Below are positions 27,609 through 38,993 of a DNA stretch of 64,000 bases, piece after piece (positions within the stretch are counted from its first letter, which is position 1; each line of letters begins with the position of its first letter). The notes beneath the pieces are model-generated. The model was given only the letters and a program-made list of their open reading frames with translations, was not told the origin of the DNA and made no database searches. Source of the DNA: an uncultured Verrucomicrobiota bacterium (GTDB lineage Bacteria; Verrucomicrobiota; Verrucomicrobiia; Opitutales; Seribacteraceae); the NCBI GenBank assembly GCA_902569115.1, contig CACFTI010000008.1, positions 17,517 to 81,516 on the forward strand. Reading direction: 5' to 3'. Made by a program: the position numbers and the translations under genes.

Positions 27609-29399
27609 GTGGTTGAAGGTAATCTTGTTATCGTAAAGCCACCTATCGTTGTTAGAGATTTTGCAGTATTGCTTGGACTGAAGCCCTTTCAACTCATTTC
27701 CGAGCTTATGGAGATGGGTATTTTTGCCTCCATGAATCAGACGATTGAAGAGGATGTGGCAAGGAAAATTTCTAAGGTAAAAGGCTTTGATCTTGAAATT
27801 AAACATAGAGGTGAAAAAGCTGACAAACCCAAAGTAAAGGAAGAGAAAATCGATGAAGATGACGAGAGCTTACTTCAACTGCGTCCACCAGTTGTTTGTA
27901 TTCTGGGTCATGTTGATCACGGTAAAACCACACTTTTAGATACTATTCGTAAAGCCAATGTAGTAGCTGGGGAAGCAGGTGGTATTACTCAGCATGTGGG
28001 TGCTTATCAAATTACACATGGTGATAACAAAATAACTTTTTTGGATACCCCTGGTCATGCAGCTTTCTCGAAGATTCGAGAGCGCGGGGCAAATTTAACT
28101 GATGTTTCTGTTCTCGTTGTGGCTGCAGATGATGGTTTCATGCCTCAAACTGATGAAGCGTTAAAGTTTGCTCAACGATCTCAAAGTGCACTTATCGTAG
28201 CCATAAACAAAATGGATGCGAAAGGTGCAGACGCCGATAAAGTCAAAACGCAAATGCAGGAACGGTCGATCCCTTCTGAAGATTGGGGTGGCGATATAGT
28301 TACAGTTCCAATTTCTGCCTTGAACGGCGATAATGTCGAGGAATTATTAGACATGATTCTCCTTCAAGCTGAAGTTATGGAACTCAAGGCAAATCCCGAT
28401 GCAGTTTCAGAGGGAGTTATCATTGAGGCAAGGCAGGAAATCGGACGCGGTCCAACTGCGACGGTCATTGTGCAGAAAGGAACTCTGAAAATTGGTGACG
28501 CAATCCACTGCGGAGAAGTTTACTGTAAAGTAAAAGCGATGATCGATGATCAGGGTAACCAAGTGAAAAATGCCCCTCCAAGTACTCCAGTTAATATTCT
28601 TGGGTGGTCTGGCGTTCCCGCAGCGGGTGCAATTTTCAGAAGAAGTAAGAATGAACGCGAAGCACGCAGAGAAGTTGATGAATATTTGCAAGATAGCAAA
28701 GTAGTTGAGTCAGTTCCTACAGAAGCTGACGAACAAGAATCTTCAGGAGTAGATGCACTCTTTGCAGCTATTTCTAAAAGCAAAGCCACAAGCTATAAGG
28801 TTATACTTAAGGCAGATGTTCGAGGATCATTGGAAGCATTGCAGGGTTCGCTTGAGATAATAGAAAGCGATAAGATTTTACTTGAAATTTTACAAGGCGA
28901 TGTTGGTCCAATTACCAAGAACGATGTTCAAATGGCGAAGACTTCCGGCGCGGATGTTATCGGTTTCAATGTTAAGTTGGACAACGGTGTTATGGGTGAA
29001 GCAAAGCATCAAGGTGTTCAGGTTTTCCAAAATAGCATCATTTATGAGATCATTGATCTTGTTAAAGATAATATGGCTGATCTCCTTGAACCAGAAGTAA
29101 TCGAAAAGAAAACCGGTCGTGCAGAAATCCGCCAAGTATTTAAACTTAGCAAGGGACGCACAGTGGCTGGTTCTATGGTTATGGAGGGATCGATTACTCG
29201 AAATAAAGGAGCTCGTTTGCTACGCGGTAATGAAGTTTTAGCGGAAGGTAAGATAGACACACTCAAGAGGTTTAAGGATGATGCGACTGAGGTCAAAGCT
29301 GGCTTTGAGTGTGGCATTCACCTGGAAGGTTTCGATCGTTATGAGGAGGGTGATGTCATTGAATCTTTCGAACTAGAGAAGACACGCCCCACCTTGTAA
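27609..29399 (+). CDS. infB: Translation initiation factor IF-2, G domain and C-terminal part
   Basis: IF-2 is the GTPase that brings initiator tRNA to the ribosome. This frame (596 codons counted from a GTG at 27609) carries a second IF2_N-like region ([20 protein letters not shown]), G1 [10 protein letters not shown]3 DTPGHAAF, G4 NKMD, the beta-barrel domains and the C-terminal fMet-tRNA-binding domain. All motifs are intact. The frame is open upstream of 27609 to the C run, so 27609 need not be a real start. It could, however, act as an internal start like that of the shorter IF-2 forms of other bacteria. rbfA follows 15 bases downstream. Confidence 0.95.
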   Translation: MVEGNLVIVKPPIVVRDFAVLLGLKPFQLISELMEMGIFASMNQTIEEDVARKISKVKGFDLEIKHRGEKADKPKVKEEKIDEDDESLLQLRPPVVCILGHVDHGKTTLLDTIRKANVVAGEAGGITQHVGAYQITHGDNKITFLDTPGHAAFSKIRERGANLTDVSVLVVAADDGFMPQTDEALKFAQRSQSALIVAINKMDAKGADADKVKTQMQERSIPSEDWGGDIVTVPISALNGDNVEELLDMILLQAEVMELKANPDAVSEGVIIEARQEIGRGPTATVIVQKGTLKIGDAIHCGEVYCKVKAMIDDQGNQVKNAPPSTPVNILGWSGVPAAGAIFRRSKNEREARREVDEYLQDSKVVESVPTEADEQESSGVDALFAAISKSKATSYKVILKADVRGSLEALQGSLEIIESDKILLEILQGDVGPITKNDVQMAKTSGADVIGFNVKLDNGVMGEAKHQGVQVFQNSIIYEIIDLVKDNMADLLEPEVIEKKTGRAEIRQVFKLSKGRTVAGSMVMEGSITRNKGARLLRGNEVLAEGKIDTLKRFKDDATEVKAGFECGIHLEGFDRYEEGDVIESFELEKTRPTL

Positions 29400-29414
29400 G
29401 CACAGCTTTTAAAA

Positions 29415-29780
29415 ATGAGCCTACGTCTTGCTCGTGTAAATGAATTGGTTCGCCGCGAGATAGGGATGTATTTAAGTACTCGCTACAGGACTGAAACTGT
29501 TCGATGGACAATCACCTCAGTTGAAGTTTCAGCAGATTTAAGGAATGCGACCGTTGCCTATTCGGTAATTGGCGAAGAATCAGATGCTCGGGAAGCTGTT
29601 CAGTTTTTCAGGAAACGGGCAGGTGAAATTCGTAAGGTGGTGAGTAAGAATGTTATTCTGAAGTATTCTCCAAAACTTCATTTTGTTCGTGATTATGGTA
29701 TAGAGCGAGGTAATCGAGTGATGGAAATTCTAGATGAGATTGAGAATCAAGATCAAACCCAGGAAAAGAACGAAACATAG
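29415..29780 (+). CDS. rbfA: 30S ribosome-binding factor RbfA
   Basis: A small KH-fold protein that binds immature 30S subunits and helps 16S rRNA 5'-end maturation. At 121 residues, RLARVNELVRREIGMYLS begins it. The central VEVSADLRNATVAYSV and the late SPKLHFVRDYGIERGNRVMEILDEI match the family. Its place after infB is the classic nusA-infB-rbfA order. Its stop codon is immediately followed by two inverted repeats before dnaK. Confidence 0.94.
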   Translation: MSLRLARVNELVRREIGMYLSTRYRTETVRWTITSVEVSADLRNATVAYSVIGEESDAREAVQFFRKRAGEIRKVVSKNVILKYSPKLHFVRDYGIERGNRVMEILDEIENQDQTQEKNET

Positions 29781-29798
29781 TGTCACCTCTTGTGACAC
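29780..29798. promoter_or_regulatory. Perfect inverted repeat between rbfA and dnaK
   Basis: GTGTCAC, five bases, GTGACAC: a perfect 7-bp dyad that begins at the last base of the rbfA stop codon. There is no T run, so it is not a typical terminator. It may be an operator or an RNA hairpin. Confidence 0.5.
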
Positions 29799-29803
29799 CT
29801 CAA

Positions 29804-29828
29804 GTGCCAAAGTGAGACTTGGTGGCAC
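29804..29828. promoter_or_regulatory. Second, bulged inverted repeat upstream of dnaK
   Basis: GTGCCA (29804-29809) and TGGCAC (29823-29828) pair. AAGT/ACTT extend the stem inside, with loop GAG and a two-base GG bulge. It lies just upstream of the candidate dnaK promoter, so an operator role is possible. It is not a CIRCE element. Confidence 0.4.
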
Positions 29829-29838
29829 ACTATTTTCT

Positions 29839-29867
29839 GTGACTTGAATTTGATTTTGATTTATATT
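29839..29867 (+). promoter_or_regulatory. Candidate promoter for dnaK
   Basis: GTGACT (29839-29844), a 17-base spacer and TATATT (29862-29867), giving a leader of about 55 bases before the GTG at 29929. The match is moderate; no sigma32-type -10 (CCCCAT) is seen. Confidence 0.35.
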
Positions 29868-29928
29868 GCTCTTTATCAAAGACTTAAGGTTTTTGCGGGA
29901 TAGGCATGCAAGTTGCACTTTAAGTTTC

Positions 29929-31890
29929 GTGAGTAAAATTATAGGTATTGATTTAGGCACGAGTAATTCGTGTATGGCAGTAATGGAAGCTGGTGAACCT
30001 AAGGTAATTCCAAATTCTGAAGGTAACCGCACAACTCCTTCGATCGTTGCATTTGGCAAGGATGGGGAAAGGCTAGTTGGTCAATCGGCAAAACGGCAAG
30101 CCGTTACAAACCCGGCTAATACAATCTTTTCAGCGAAAAGACTCATTGGTCGAAAGTTTTCGGAAATAAAAGATGAAATTTCCACTCTGCCTTTTAAAGT
30201 TGTGGAGGGCAAAAACGGAGCAGCTGTCATTGAGTGTGATATTGATGGAAAATCTGAAACATTCATGCCCGAGCAGATTGCCTCCATGGTTCTATCAAAA
30301 CTGAAGGCAGATGCTGAGTCTTACTTAGGAGAGCCTGTCACAAAAGCTGTTATTACTGTTCCGGCTTACTTTAACGATGATCAGCGTAGAGCCACAAAAG
30401 ATGCTGGTGCCATCGCAGGTTTAGAGGTGGAGCGCATTATCAACGAACCCACCGCAGCATCCCTTGCATATGGATTAGACAAGAAAGGTGAGGAAACGAT
30501 TGCGGTTTATGATCTAGGAGGTGGTACCTTTGATATTAGTGTCTTGGAAATCGCTGAAGGGGTTTTTGAAGTCAAAGCGACCAATGGAGATACTCAGCTT
30601 GGTGGTGATAATTGGGATCAGTACATTATTGATTGGCTTATTGAAGAATTCAAGAATGACCAAGGCATCGACTTGGCCGGTGACCCTATGGCTATGCAGC
30701 GCCTTAAGGAGGAAGCAGAGAAAGCTAAAATGGCACTTTCATCCTCTCAGTCCACTGATATTAATTTACCCTTTATCACGGCTGATGCATCAGGGCCAAA
30801 ACACCTAAATGTTTCCCTGACAAGAGCGAAACTTGAGCAAATTTGCGACGATCTTTATGCCAGAACCAAAGCACCATTTGAGGCATGCCTGAAGGATTCA
30901 GGTCTTAACATTGGTGAGGTCAGCAATCTCGTACTTGTAGGCGGGATGACCCGTAGTCCTAAAATTGTGGAGCTTGCCAAAGAGCTTGGTGGTAAAGATC
31001 CTCATCAAGGAGTTAATCCTGACGAAGTGGTTGCTATCGGTGCTGCTATTCAGGGTGCGGTTCTTCAGGGTGATGTTAATGATGTCCTGCTTCTTGATGT
31101 TACTCCACTTACTCTTGGCATTGAAACAGCGGGTGGTGTGTCGACTCCAATGATTGAGCGTAACACGACTATACCAACCAAAAAATCTCAAGTTTTTTCA
31201 ACAGCTGCTGACAATCAACCTGCGGTAGATATTGTTGTTCTGCAAGGTGAGCGATCCATGTCGAATGACAACAAAAAATTAGGCGATTTCAAGTTGGATG
31301 GGATTCGTCCCGCCCCCCGGGGAACACCACAGATTGAAGTTACCTTCGATATTGATGCCAACGGTATTTTAAATGTAACAGCTAAAGATAAAGATACGGG
31401 TAAAGATCAAAAGATCACGATATCTGGTTCATCAAGCATGGATGAAGATGAAGTTGAACGTTTAAGGAAAGAAGCTGAGAAGTTTGCAGATTCTGATAAA
31501 GAGAAGAAGGATCAGGTGCAGGTTCGCAATGAATTAGATTCCATGGTCTATCAGTGCGAAAAACAACTTTCTGACCTAGGTGATAAAGCGCCCAAAGAGC
31601 TAAAGGAATCTATTGATGGAATCCTCGCTGAATCCAAAAAGGTTTTAGAAAATCAAGGAGCTTCACTTTCCGAACTTAAAGAAGCAAAAGATTCATTGCA
31701 GAAGACTTTTGAGCAACTCGGACAGGAAGCGATGAAAAATGCGGGTGCTGCAGGTGCAGGACCCGAAGCTTCAAACGAATCGCAAAGCCAGGAATCCACA
31801 GGCACCAAGACTTCTGAAAAGGCGGATAAGGATGATGACATCGTCGATGCTGATTTTGAAGTCGTTGATGAAGCTGATAAGAAAGAATAA
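29929..31890 (+). CDS. dnaK: Molecular chaperone DnaK (Hsp70)
   Basis: An ATP-dependent chaperone for nascent and stress-unfolded proteins. I start it at the GTG at 29929 because the family begins [23 protein letters not shown] 21 codons upstream in frame would add unconserved sequence. That gives 653 residues. The nucleotide-binding domain has [25 protein letters not shown] and LVGGMTRSP. The substrate domain follows, with an acidic Gly/Ala/Ser-rich tail ending in [12 protein letters not shown]. It is followed by groES and groEL. grpE, dnaJ and hrcA are not nearby. Confidence 0.97.
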   Translation: MSKIIGIDLGTSNSCMAVMEAGEPKVIPNSEGNRTTPSIVAFGKDGERLVGQSAKRQAVTNPANTIFSAKRLIGRKFSEIKDEISTLPFKVVEGKNGAAVIECDIDGKSETFMPEQIASMVLSKLKADAESYLGEPVTKAVITVPAYFNDDQRRATKDAGAIAGLEVERIINEPTAASLAYGLDKKGEETIAVYDLGGGTFDISVLEIAEGVFEVKATNGDTQLGGDNWDQYIIDWLIEEFKNDQGIDLAGDPMAMQRLKEEAEKAKMALSSSQSTDINLPFITADASGPKHLNVSLTRAKLEQICDDLYARTKAPFEACLKDSGLNIGEVSNLVLVGGMTRSPKIVELAKELGGKDPHQGVNPDEVVAIGAAIQGAVLQGDVNDVLLLDVTPLTLGIETAGGVSTPMIERNTTIPTKKSQVFSTAADNQPAVDIVVLQGERSMSNDNKKLGDFKLDGIRPAPRGTPQIEVTFDIDANGILNVTAKDKDTGKDQKITISGSSSMDEDEVERLRKEAEKFADSDKEKKDQVQVRNELDSMVYQCEKQLSDLGDKAPKELKESIDGILAESKKVLENQGASLSELKEAKDSLQKTFEQLGQEAMKNAGAAGAGPEASNESQSQESTGTKTSEKADKDDDIVDADFEVVDEADKKE

Positions 31891-31968
31891 ATTTCTGCGT
31901 TCGATTTCAACTAGTTTATCTCGTACGCCCTAACCTCACATATCAAACCAAACCCAAAAAAAAGGAAA

Positions 31969-32265
31969 ATGAGTAAAGTAAAAATCACTCCATTGGGAGA
32001 TCGTGTCCTTGTGAAGCAAGTCGATGAAGACGAGCAAATCAAGGGCGGGATCATTATTCCCGATTCCGCTAAGGAAAAGCCGCAAGAAGCAGAAGTCGTA
32101 GCTCTTGGTACTGGAAAGAAAGATGATGACGGTAATGTCATTCCTTTCCAAGTCAAGAAGGGAGACAAAGTATTGATCAGCAAATACGGTGGCACTGAAG
32201 TCAAACTCGACGATGTTGAATACCAACTCGTTCGTGAGGATGACATCCTTGGTGTTGTCGGATAA
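31969..32265 (+). CDS. groES: Co-chaperonin GroES
   Basis: The 10-kDa lid of the GroEL chamber. At 98 residues, [42 protein letters not shown] covers the first strands and mobile loop. It ends with [30 protein letters not shown]. All family hallmarks are present. It lies 78 bases after dnaK and 42 bases before groEL. Neither gap contains the CIRCE element that often controls groESL. Confidence 0.98.
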   Translation: MSKVKITPLGDRVLVKQVDEDEQIKGGIIIPDSAKEKPQEAEVVALGTGKKDDDGNVIPFQVKKGDKVLISKYGGTEVKLDDVEYQLVREDDILGVVG

Positions 32266-32295
32266 GTTGCCCCTTAACGATCTTTTAATAACTAA

Positions 32296-33936
<1,641 letters not shown>

Positions 33937-33965
33937 TTCAAAAGAATTAACATCCATTTAAAATT

Positions 33966-33994
33966 GGGCACGCCAAATGGCGTGCCCTTTTTTT
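33966..33994 (+). terminator. Intrinsic terminator after groEL
   Basis: GGGCACGCC (33966-33974), loop AAAT and GGCGTGCCC (33979-33987) make a perfect 9-bp stem, followed by seven T. Confidence 0.93.
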
Positions 33995-34049
33995 ACTTTA
34001 GGTAAATATAAACTTTTGGTGCCCTTAATTTCGTATTACAAAAAAACTG

Positions 34050-35282
34050 ATGAAGTATTTATATGTAGTAATATCCTCTTTTTTCTTTTTATCGTTTTTA
34101 AAAGTAAATGGAGAATGGAATCAATTTCGGGGTGTAAGCGGTCAAGGACATGTAGATACCAAGATTCCAAAGTTTTGGAGCCAGAACTCACCCAACCTTG
34201 CATGGAGGACACCCATAAGTGGCACGGCGTGGTCTTCTCCGATATTAGTCCATGATCAAATTGTTTTTACCAATGCCCGGACCTTAAGTGACGGAAAATC
34301 CTTGGATTTAGAAGTGGTTGCTTTAAACGAGTCCAACGGGAAAATATCTTGGAGGATTTCACTCTTTACTTATCCTGATTTGCCCAGAATTCATCGCAAA
34401 AATAGCTATGCGAGCCCAACGCCTTATTTTGACAGCGAATCTATTTTTGTGCACTATGGGAATTTAGGTACTGCTTGCTTAAATACTGATGGAAAAACCA
34501 GATGGAAAAAAGTTTTTGATTATAGCCCAGTACATGGAAGTGGATGCTCCCCTGTGGTTCATGATAACTTATTAATATTTAGTGCCGATGGTGAGAGTGA
34601 TCCATGTATTTATGGTCTCGATAAAAAGAACGGCAATATACGTTGGAAGACAACCAGGACGAGTAAGACAAAGAAGAACTTTTCTTTTTGTACGCCATTA
34701 GTCGTACCTAGAGGAAGTGGACTTCAAATTATAAGCCCAGCTAGTGAATTTGTATTTTCTTATTCTTTAGAAGGTAAAGAACTTTGGAAATTTAATTACC
34801 CTGGTGGCTACTCAGTTGTCCCGAGACCGGTATTTGCTGATGGAATCGTTTTTGTTAGCAGCGGATATGATCGGCCAACCTTGTATGCTATTAAAACGGA
34901 TGGAGTAGGGGATGTAACTGGCTCAAAATTAATATGGAAGACAAGTAAGTCAGTTCCTCGTAATTCCTCTATTATCGTAATAAATAACCTCCTGTTCATG
35001 GCTGCTGATAATGGTGTTGTTAGTTGCCTGGATGCAAAGACTGGAACAACTCATTGGATAGAACGGGTAGGAGGGAGTTGTTCATCTTCACTCCTCCACG
35101 CAAATGGCTTCATCTATCTTACTGATGAGACAGGTAAAACCTTTGTTTTTGAAGCAAAGAGAAAGTATCAATTAAGGGCAGTTAATGATTTGAAGGAACG
35201 GACTCTTGCCAGTTCGATGGCATATAATAGTTCTGTTTTTATTAGGACAGAAAAAGCCATTTATCGATTTGATACAGAGTGA
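34050..35282 (+). CDS. Exported PQQ-like beta-propeller protein
   Basis: A 410-residue protein with a signal peptide (about 1-21). It begins EWNQFRGVSGQG, the usual opening of verrucomicrobial and planctomycetal PQQ-like repeat proteins. Repeats of about 45 residues with a W-strand and an A/G-L-D pattern (for example LDAKTGTTHWIERVGG and LDKKNGNIRWKT) form an eight-bladed-type propeller. It probably serves as a binding or assembly scaffold. Catalytic dehydrogenase features were not seen. It converges on lipA with a six-base gap. Confidence 0.85.
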   Translation: MKYLYVVISSFFFLSFLKVNGEWNQFRGVSGQGHVDTKIPKFWSQNSPNLAWRTPISGTAWSSPILVHDQIVFTNARTLSDGKSLDLEVVALNESNGKISWRISLFTYPDLPRIHRKNSYASPTPYFDSESIFVHYGNLGTACLNTDGKTRWKKVFDYSPVHGSGCSPVVHDNLLIFSADGESDPCIYGLDKKNGNIRWKTTRTSKTKKNFSFCTPLVVPRGSGLQIISPASEFVFSYSLEGKELWKFNYPGGYSVVPRPVFADGIVFVSSGYDRPTLYAIKTDGVGDVTGSKLIWKTSKSVPRNSSIIVINNLLFMAADNGVVSCLDAKTGTTHWIERVGGSCSSSLLHANGFIYLTDETGKTFVFEAKRKYQLRAVNDLKERTLASSMAYNSSVFIRTEKAIYRFDTE

Positions 35283-35288
35283 ATTGAA

Positions 35289-36176
35289 TTAGGCGGATGC
35301 TTTCTGCTGTGTCTTGAATTGCGCAGATTGTTCTTCTGCATGATAAGAGGAACGAACCAACGGGCCAGATTCTACGACCTCTATTCCCAGTGCCAAAGCC
35401 TCGGCTTTCCATTGGTCGAATTCTTCGGGGGTTGCCCAGCGGTCGATCGGGGCATACTCAGAACTTGGCTGCAGGTATTGACCCAAAGTAAGAACATTTA
35501 AACCGATGGCTGCGAGATCTTCAATCGCGGTACGAATCTCATTCTGCTTTTCTCCCAAACCAAGCATGATTCCAGATTTAATTTTAAAGCCTCGTTTCCT
35601 TGCATGACTTAAAACATCAAGGCTTCTTTGATAACTGGCGGTTTTGCGGATGGGCCTTTGCAGTCTTTCGACTGTTTCAAGATTATGATTAAAAATATCA
35701 GGTTTTGCATCCAATACTAAATCCAGTTTTTCATATTCCCCTTTAAAATCCGGTACGAGAACCTCAATCGCTGTTTGAGGATTGCGATGGCGAACAGCTC
35801 GAATGGTAGCTGCCCAAACTTTAGCCCCACCATCAGGCAAGTCATCTCGGGCAACAGAAGTAAGCACACAATGCCGTAAGCCCATTTTAGCAACGGCTTC
35901 AGCGACTCGCGGAGGTTCTGCGAGATCAAGTTCAGTTGGTTTACCAGTTTGAACTGCACAGAAACTACAGGCTCTTGTGCAAATATTACCTAAAATCATT
36001 AAGGTAGCTGTTCCTCTTGACCAACATTCTCCCATATTGGGGCACTGAGCACTTTGGCAAACAGTGTGGAGCTGATTTTGATCAACGATATCCCTGACCT
36101 CAGAGTATTGTGGCCCTGCAGGAAGCTTGGCCCTTAACCATGATGGTTTTGCTATCCGTTTGGAATTCCTAGACAT
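35289..36176 (-). CDS. lipA: Lipoyl synthase
   Basis: A radical SAM enzyme that inserts two sulfurs into octanoyl groups on the E2/H proteins. At 295 residues, the auxiliary [4Fe-4S] cluster cysteines are C40, C45 and C51 (CQSAQCPNMGECW). The SAM cluster motif CTRACSFC supplies C66, C70 and C73. Later GIMLGLGE is conserved. It would serve 2-oxoacid dehydrogenases such as those using the flavoprotein at 44963. An FmdB-like gene sits 11 bases upstream on the same strand. Confidence 0.97.
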   Translation of the reverse strand: MSRNSKRIAKPSWLRAKLPAGPQYSEVRDIVDQNQLHTVCQSAQCPNMGECWSRGTATLMILGNICTRACSFCAVQTGKPTELDLAEPPRVAEAVAKMGLRHCVLTSVARDDLPDGGAKVWAATIRAVRHRNPQTAIEVLVPDFKGEYEKLDLVLDAKPDIFNHNLETVERLQRPIRKTASYQRSLDVLSHARKRGFKIKSGIMLGLGEKQNEIRTAIEDLAAIGLNVLTLGQYLQPSSEYAPIDRWATPEEFDQWKAEALALGIEVVESGPLVRSSYHAEEQSAQFKTQQKASA

Positions 36177-36187
36177 GGAAAGATGAT

Positions 36188-36487
36188 CTAATTTAAATTA
36201 ATCTCTTCAGGTCCTTGATTACCTGCTGTCCTATTATATTTGAGAGGGTTAGAGTTGTCTTTTTGGAAAACTGTGAATCCATTTTTTTCCAATTTACCTT
36301 TTTCTAGAGTAGCCTTCTCCTTGGTCGAAGAATGGCCTAAAGTTAATGAGGTTGCTGTTATTATTTTTTTAATGGTTTCACCGGTGATTGGATGAATTTG
36401 TAACTCTTTTGCTCCAATTTCTTGCTCAATTTCGATAATTTCATCCACTATCTTGGAATCTAGCACTTTATATTTATAGATAGGCAT
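36188..36487 (-). CDS. FmdB-like small protein lacking the zinc cysteines
   Basis: A 99-residue protein. MPIYKYKV at the start, HPITGETIKKII in the middle and the LEKNGFTVFQK...NRTAGNQGPEEI ending match a subfamily of FmdB-type zinc-ribbon proteins. It contains no cysteine at all, so the usual CxxC knuckle is gone. Function is unknown; FmdB was named as a regulator, but that role is not general. It lies between topB and lipA on the same strand with gaps of 5 and 11 bases, so the three probably form one transcript. Confidence 0.68.
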   Translation of the reverse strand: MPIYKYKVLDSKIVDEIIEIEQEIGAKELQIHPITGETIKKIITATSLTLGHSSTKEKATLEKGKLEKNGFTVFQKDNSNPLKYNRTAGNQGPEEINLN

Positions 36488-36492
36488 TGAGT

Positions 36493-38958
36493 TTAAGCAG
36501 TTTTAATCTTCTTTTTTGGGGGGCGAGGGGGAAATTCAAAGCCGATGCTTCCATTGTCTTTGAGAATTAAGTTGGCATCAAAAGGACGCTTGGTCCTTCT
36601 TGAAACAAAGCCTTTGATAAGACCCGTTTTTCTTTCGTTAACAAGCTTCTGAAATTCGTCTAATGGGATTTCTTTATCAAGCAATTTACGCGTAATCCGG
36701 AAATTACAATTACTGTCTGACACTTTTTTATGCTCTGTGCATATGTAAGAAAGTTCGGTTTGTTTAATGGAAGATTCACACACTGGACACTTGGCTACTT
36801 CAGGGGCATCAGCCATTAGTTCCTTCTCATTAGATTCATCTTGGTCTGGCTTATCAAAAACGAAACTTACCTTGAAATCGTCTTCGAGTTTAAGCATGGC
36901 TGAAAACTTTCTGCCAGTTTTAGCAACAAAATCATCGAGTGGACCTATCCGTTTTTCGGTAAGAAGAGAATGAACCTCGTTTTGTTCGAGCCTTCTCCCT
37001 GCAATACTTTTTGAGATCTTGAATTCACCACCTAAGTCCTGAAAATAGCTTAGACCTTCATAAAGGGGTTGTCCATCAACGGGGGATTTGAGCTCCGTTT
37101 GTTTTAAATTATCCTCTGTTTCCTGAAAGCCGGTTGTTTTTGCCACGAAATCCTCGGTCAACTTGGATATTTCCCGCATAAATTCTTCTCTGGTCATGGT
37201 ACCATCTTCGATTTTACGAAGTTTATATTCCCATTCACCTGTCATACTTGGACTGGTTAAGACCTCTGTTCCCGCTGCCTTCAGGAAATCAAATAAATCT
37301 TCACCTTTGATCGTCGGGTGTAACTGGGTGGCTTCCCGTCGGAGGTATTTTTCTTTGATTAAATGTTCAATTGTCGAAGCTCGAGTTGCCGGAGTGCCGA
37401 GCCCCTTTTCTTTAAGCGCCTCCGCGAGTTCTTCATCATCGACAAGTTTTCCCGCACCTTCCATCGCCGAAAGTAGAGTTGCCTCTGTGTACCTCGGAGG
37501 TGGCTTTGTTTCGTCTGCTTCGATTTTTGAGTTTATCCGTTTTGCTGAATTTCCGTCTTGTTCAACTAAAGGAACTAAATTTTCAGCTGACACTTTATCT
37601 TTTCCATAAATCGTTAGCCAAGATGGCTCTACGAGAACTTTACCTTCTGTTTTAAAAGTATGATTAGCTAGTTTTGATAAACGAGTGGTAATGTCCCACT
37701 GTGCCGGAGGGTAAAAAACAGCAAGGAATCTTTTAACAATGAGGTTGTAGACCCTTCGTTCGTATTCATCCAGTGATTTAGGGACACTATTGGTTGGAAT
37801 GATAGCAAAGTGATCGCTGATTTGTTTATTATTGAAGATTTTCTTGTTTTTTACATCAACCCAATTTTCGCTAATAATTTTGTCACTAAATTGTTTAAAT
37901 TCGTTAGGTAAAAGTGGCAATATTTCACGGCAGGTGTCCCCGTAATCTTCGGGGAGAGCTTTGGAATCTGTTCTCGGGTATGTGATAGCCTTATGCTTTT
38001 CGTAGAGTGACTGGGCTATTTGGAGAGTCCTGCTGGCAGATAGAGAGTGTAAACGGTTCGCTTCCCTTTGTAGCGAGGTCAAGTCATAGAGTTTGCCGGG
38101 GCTTTGCGGTGATCTCTTTTTGGATTCAGTGACTTCTGCTGTTTCCAGGCTCTCGATTTCTGCAAGAATCGAATTCGCTTCCTCTTGATCCCAAAGTCTG
38201 TCTATGCGGTCGTGTTTATCATCATTGTTTTTAGAAAAGCCTTCTTTTTGAAAAACCCCAATATAATTTCCTTCTGAGAGGGAAAATTCAGCAGAGATTT
38301 TGAAATAGGATCTAGGGATGAATTCCCGAATCTCCTGTTCCCGGTCTATGACGAGTGAAAGGGTGGGGGTTTGTACTCGACCAACCGTTGATACCTGCCT
38401 ACCGCGAGAAGCGGTTCGCTTAATTGTTACAGCTCGCGTGCCGTTGATTCCGATAAGCCAATCAGACTCTGATCGGCATCTTGCCGCGTCCTGAAGAGGT
38501 TTTAAGTCCTCTGCGTTCCTCAGGTTTGAAAAGGCCTCTTTGATTGAATTATCAGTCATTGAAAGCATCCATAGGCGCTTAGCGGGTAGTTTGGATTTCG
38601 ATAATTCGTAAATGTAAGTAAAAATCAGCTCTCCTTCTCTACCGGCATCGCAAGCATTAATAACTTGTTCTATGTCTTTTCGTTTAAGCTGTTTCTTTAA
38701 TTGCTGAAATTTTTTCTTGTTGGCGGAGATTGGCTTGAGTTCAAAAGCGGGGGGAATGATTGGAAGATTAGATATTTTCCAGGACTTTAATTTCGGATCA
38801 AAATCGTCCGGCATATATAATTCAACCAAATGTCCTACGGCACTATCAATCACCCATTCATCGTTTTCAAAATAGTCTTCTTTTTTGGGAACCTTACCAA
38901 GCACTCGGGCAAGATCACGGGCGACACTTGGTTTTTCGGCGATAATCAGTTTTTTCAT
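36493..38958 (-). CDS. topB: DNA topoisomerase III (type IA)
   Basis: Relaxes or decatenates DNA by single-strand passage. I start at 38958 because MKKLIIAEKPSVARDLARVLG is the canonical TOPRIM beginning. An in-frame ATG at 38991 would add 11 residues. The protein is 821 residues. Glu8 and DAGREGE (104-110) form the TOPRIM metal site, and Tyr327 in AITYPRTDS is the catalytic tyrosine. SRGRQVSTVGRVQTPTL is conserved. The C-terminal part has a CPVC...C...C zinc-ribbon-like remnant and two repeated terminal domains (EGLSYFQ..., TGLIKGFVSRRTKRPFDANL). Confidence 0.95.
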   Translation of the reverse strand: MKKLIIAEKPSVARDLARVLGKVPKKEDYFENDEWVIDSAVGHLVELYMPDDFDPKLKSWKISNLPIIPPAFELKPISANKKKFQQLKKQLKRKDIEQVINACDAGREGELIFTYIYELSKSKLPAKRLWMLSMTDNSIKEAFSNLRNAEDLKPLQDAARCRSESDWLIGINGTRAVTIKRTASRGRQVSTVGRVQTPTLSLVIDREQEIREFIPRSYFKISAEFSLSEGNYIGVFQKEGFSKNNDDKHDRIDRLWDQEEANSILAEIESLETAEVTESKKRSPQSPGKLYDLTSLQREANRLHSLSASRTLQIAQSLYEKHKAITYPRTDSKALPEDYGDTCREILPLLPNEFKQFSDKIISENWVDVKNKKIFNNKQISDHFAIIPTNSVPKSLDEYERRVYNLIVKRFLAVFYPPAQWDITTRLSKLANHTFKTEGKVLVEPSWLTIYGKDKVSAENLVPLVEQDGNSAKRINSKIEADETKPPPRYTEATLLSAMEGAGKLVDDEELAEALKEKGLGTPATRASTIEHLIKEKYLRREATQLHPTIKGEDLFDFLKAAGTEVLTSPSMTGEWEYKLRKIEDGTMTREEFMREISKLTEDFVAKTTGFQETEDNLKQTELKSPVDGQPLYEGLSYFQDLGGEFKISKSIAGRRLEQNEVHSLLTEKRIGPLDDFVAKTGRKFSAMLKLEDDFKVSFVFDKPDQDESNEKELMADAPEVAKCPVCESSIKQTELSYICTEHKKVSDSNCNFRITRKLLDKEIPLDEFQKLVNERKTGLIKGFVSRRTKRPFDANLILKDNGSIGFEFPPRPPKKKIKTA

Positions 38959-38993
38959 TGATTGGCTTGTGCAAAAACTTGGTTTCAGCAATC

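Noticed and set aside
31891-31968. CIRCE element sought before groES
   Set aside because: No TTAGCACTC-N9-GAGTGCTAA-like sequence is present here or upstream of dnaK.
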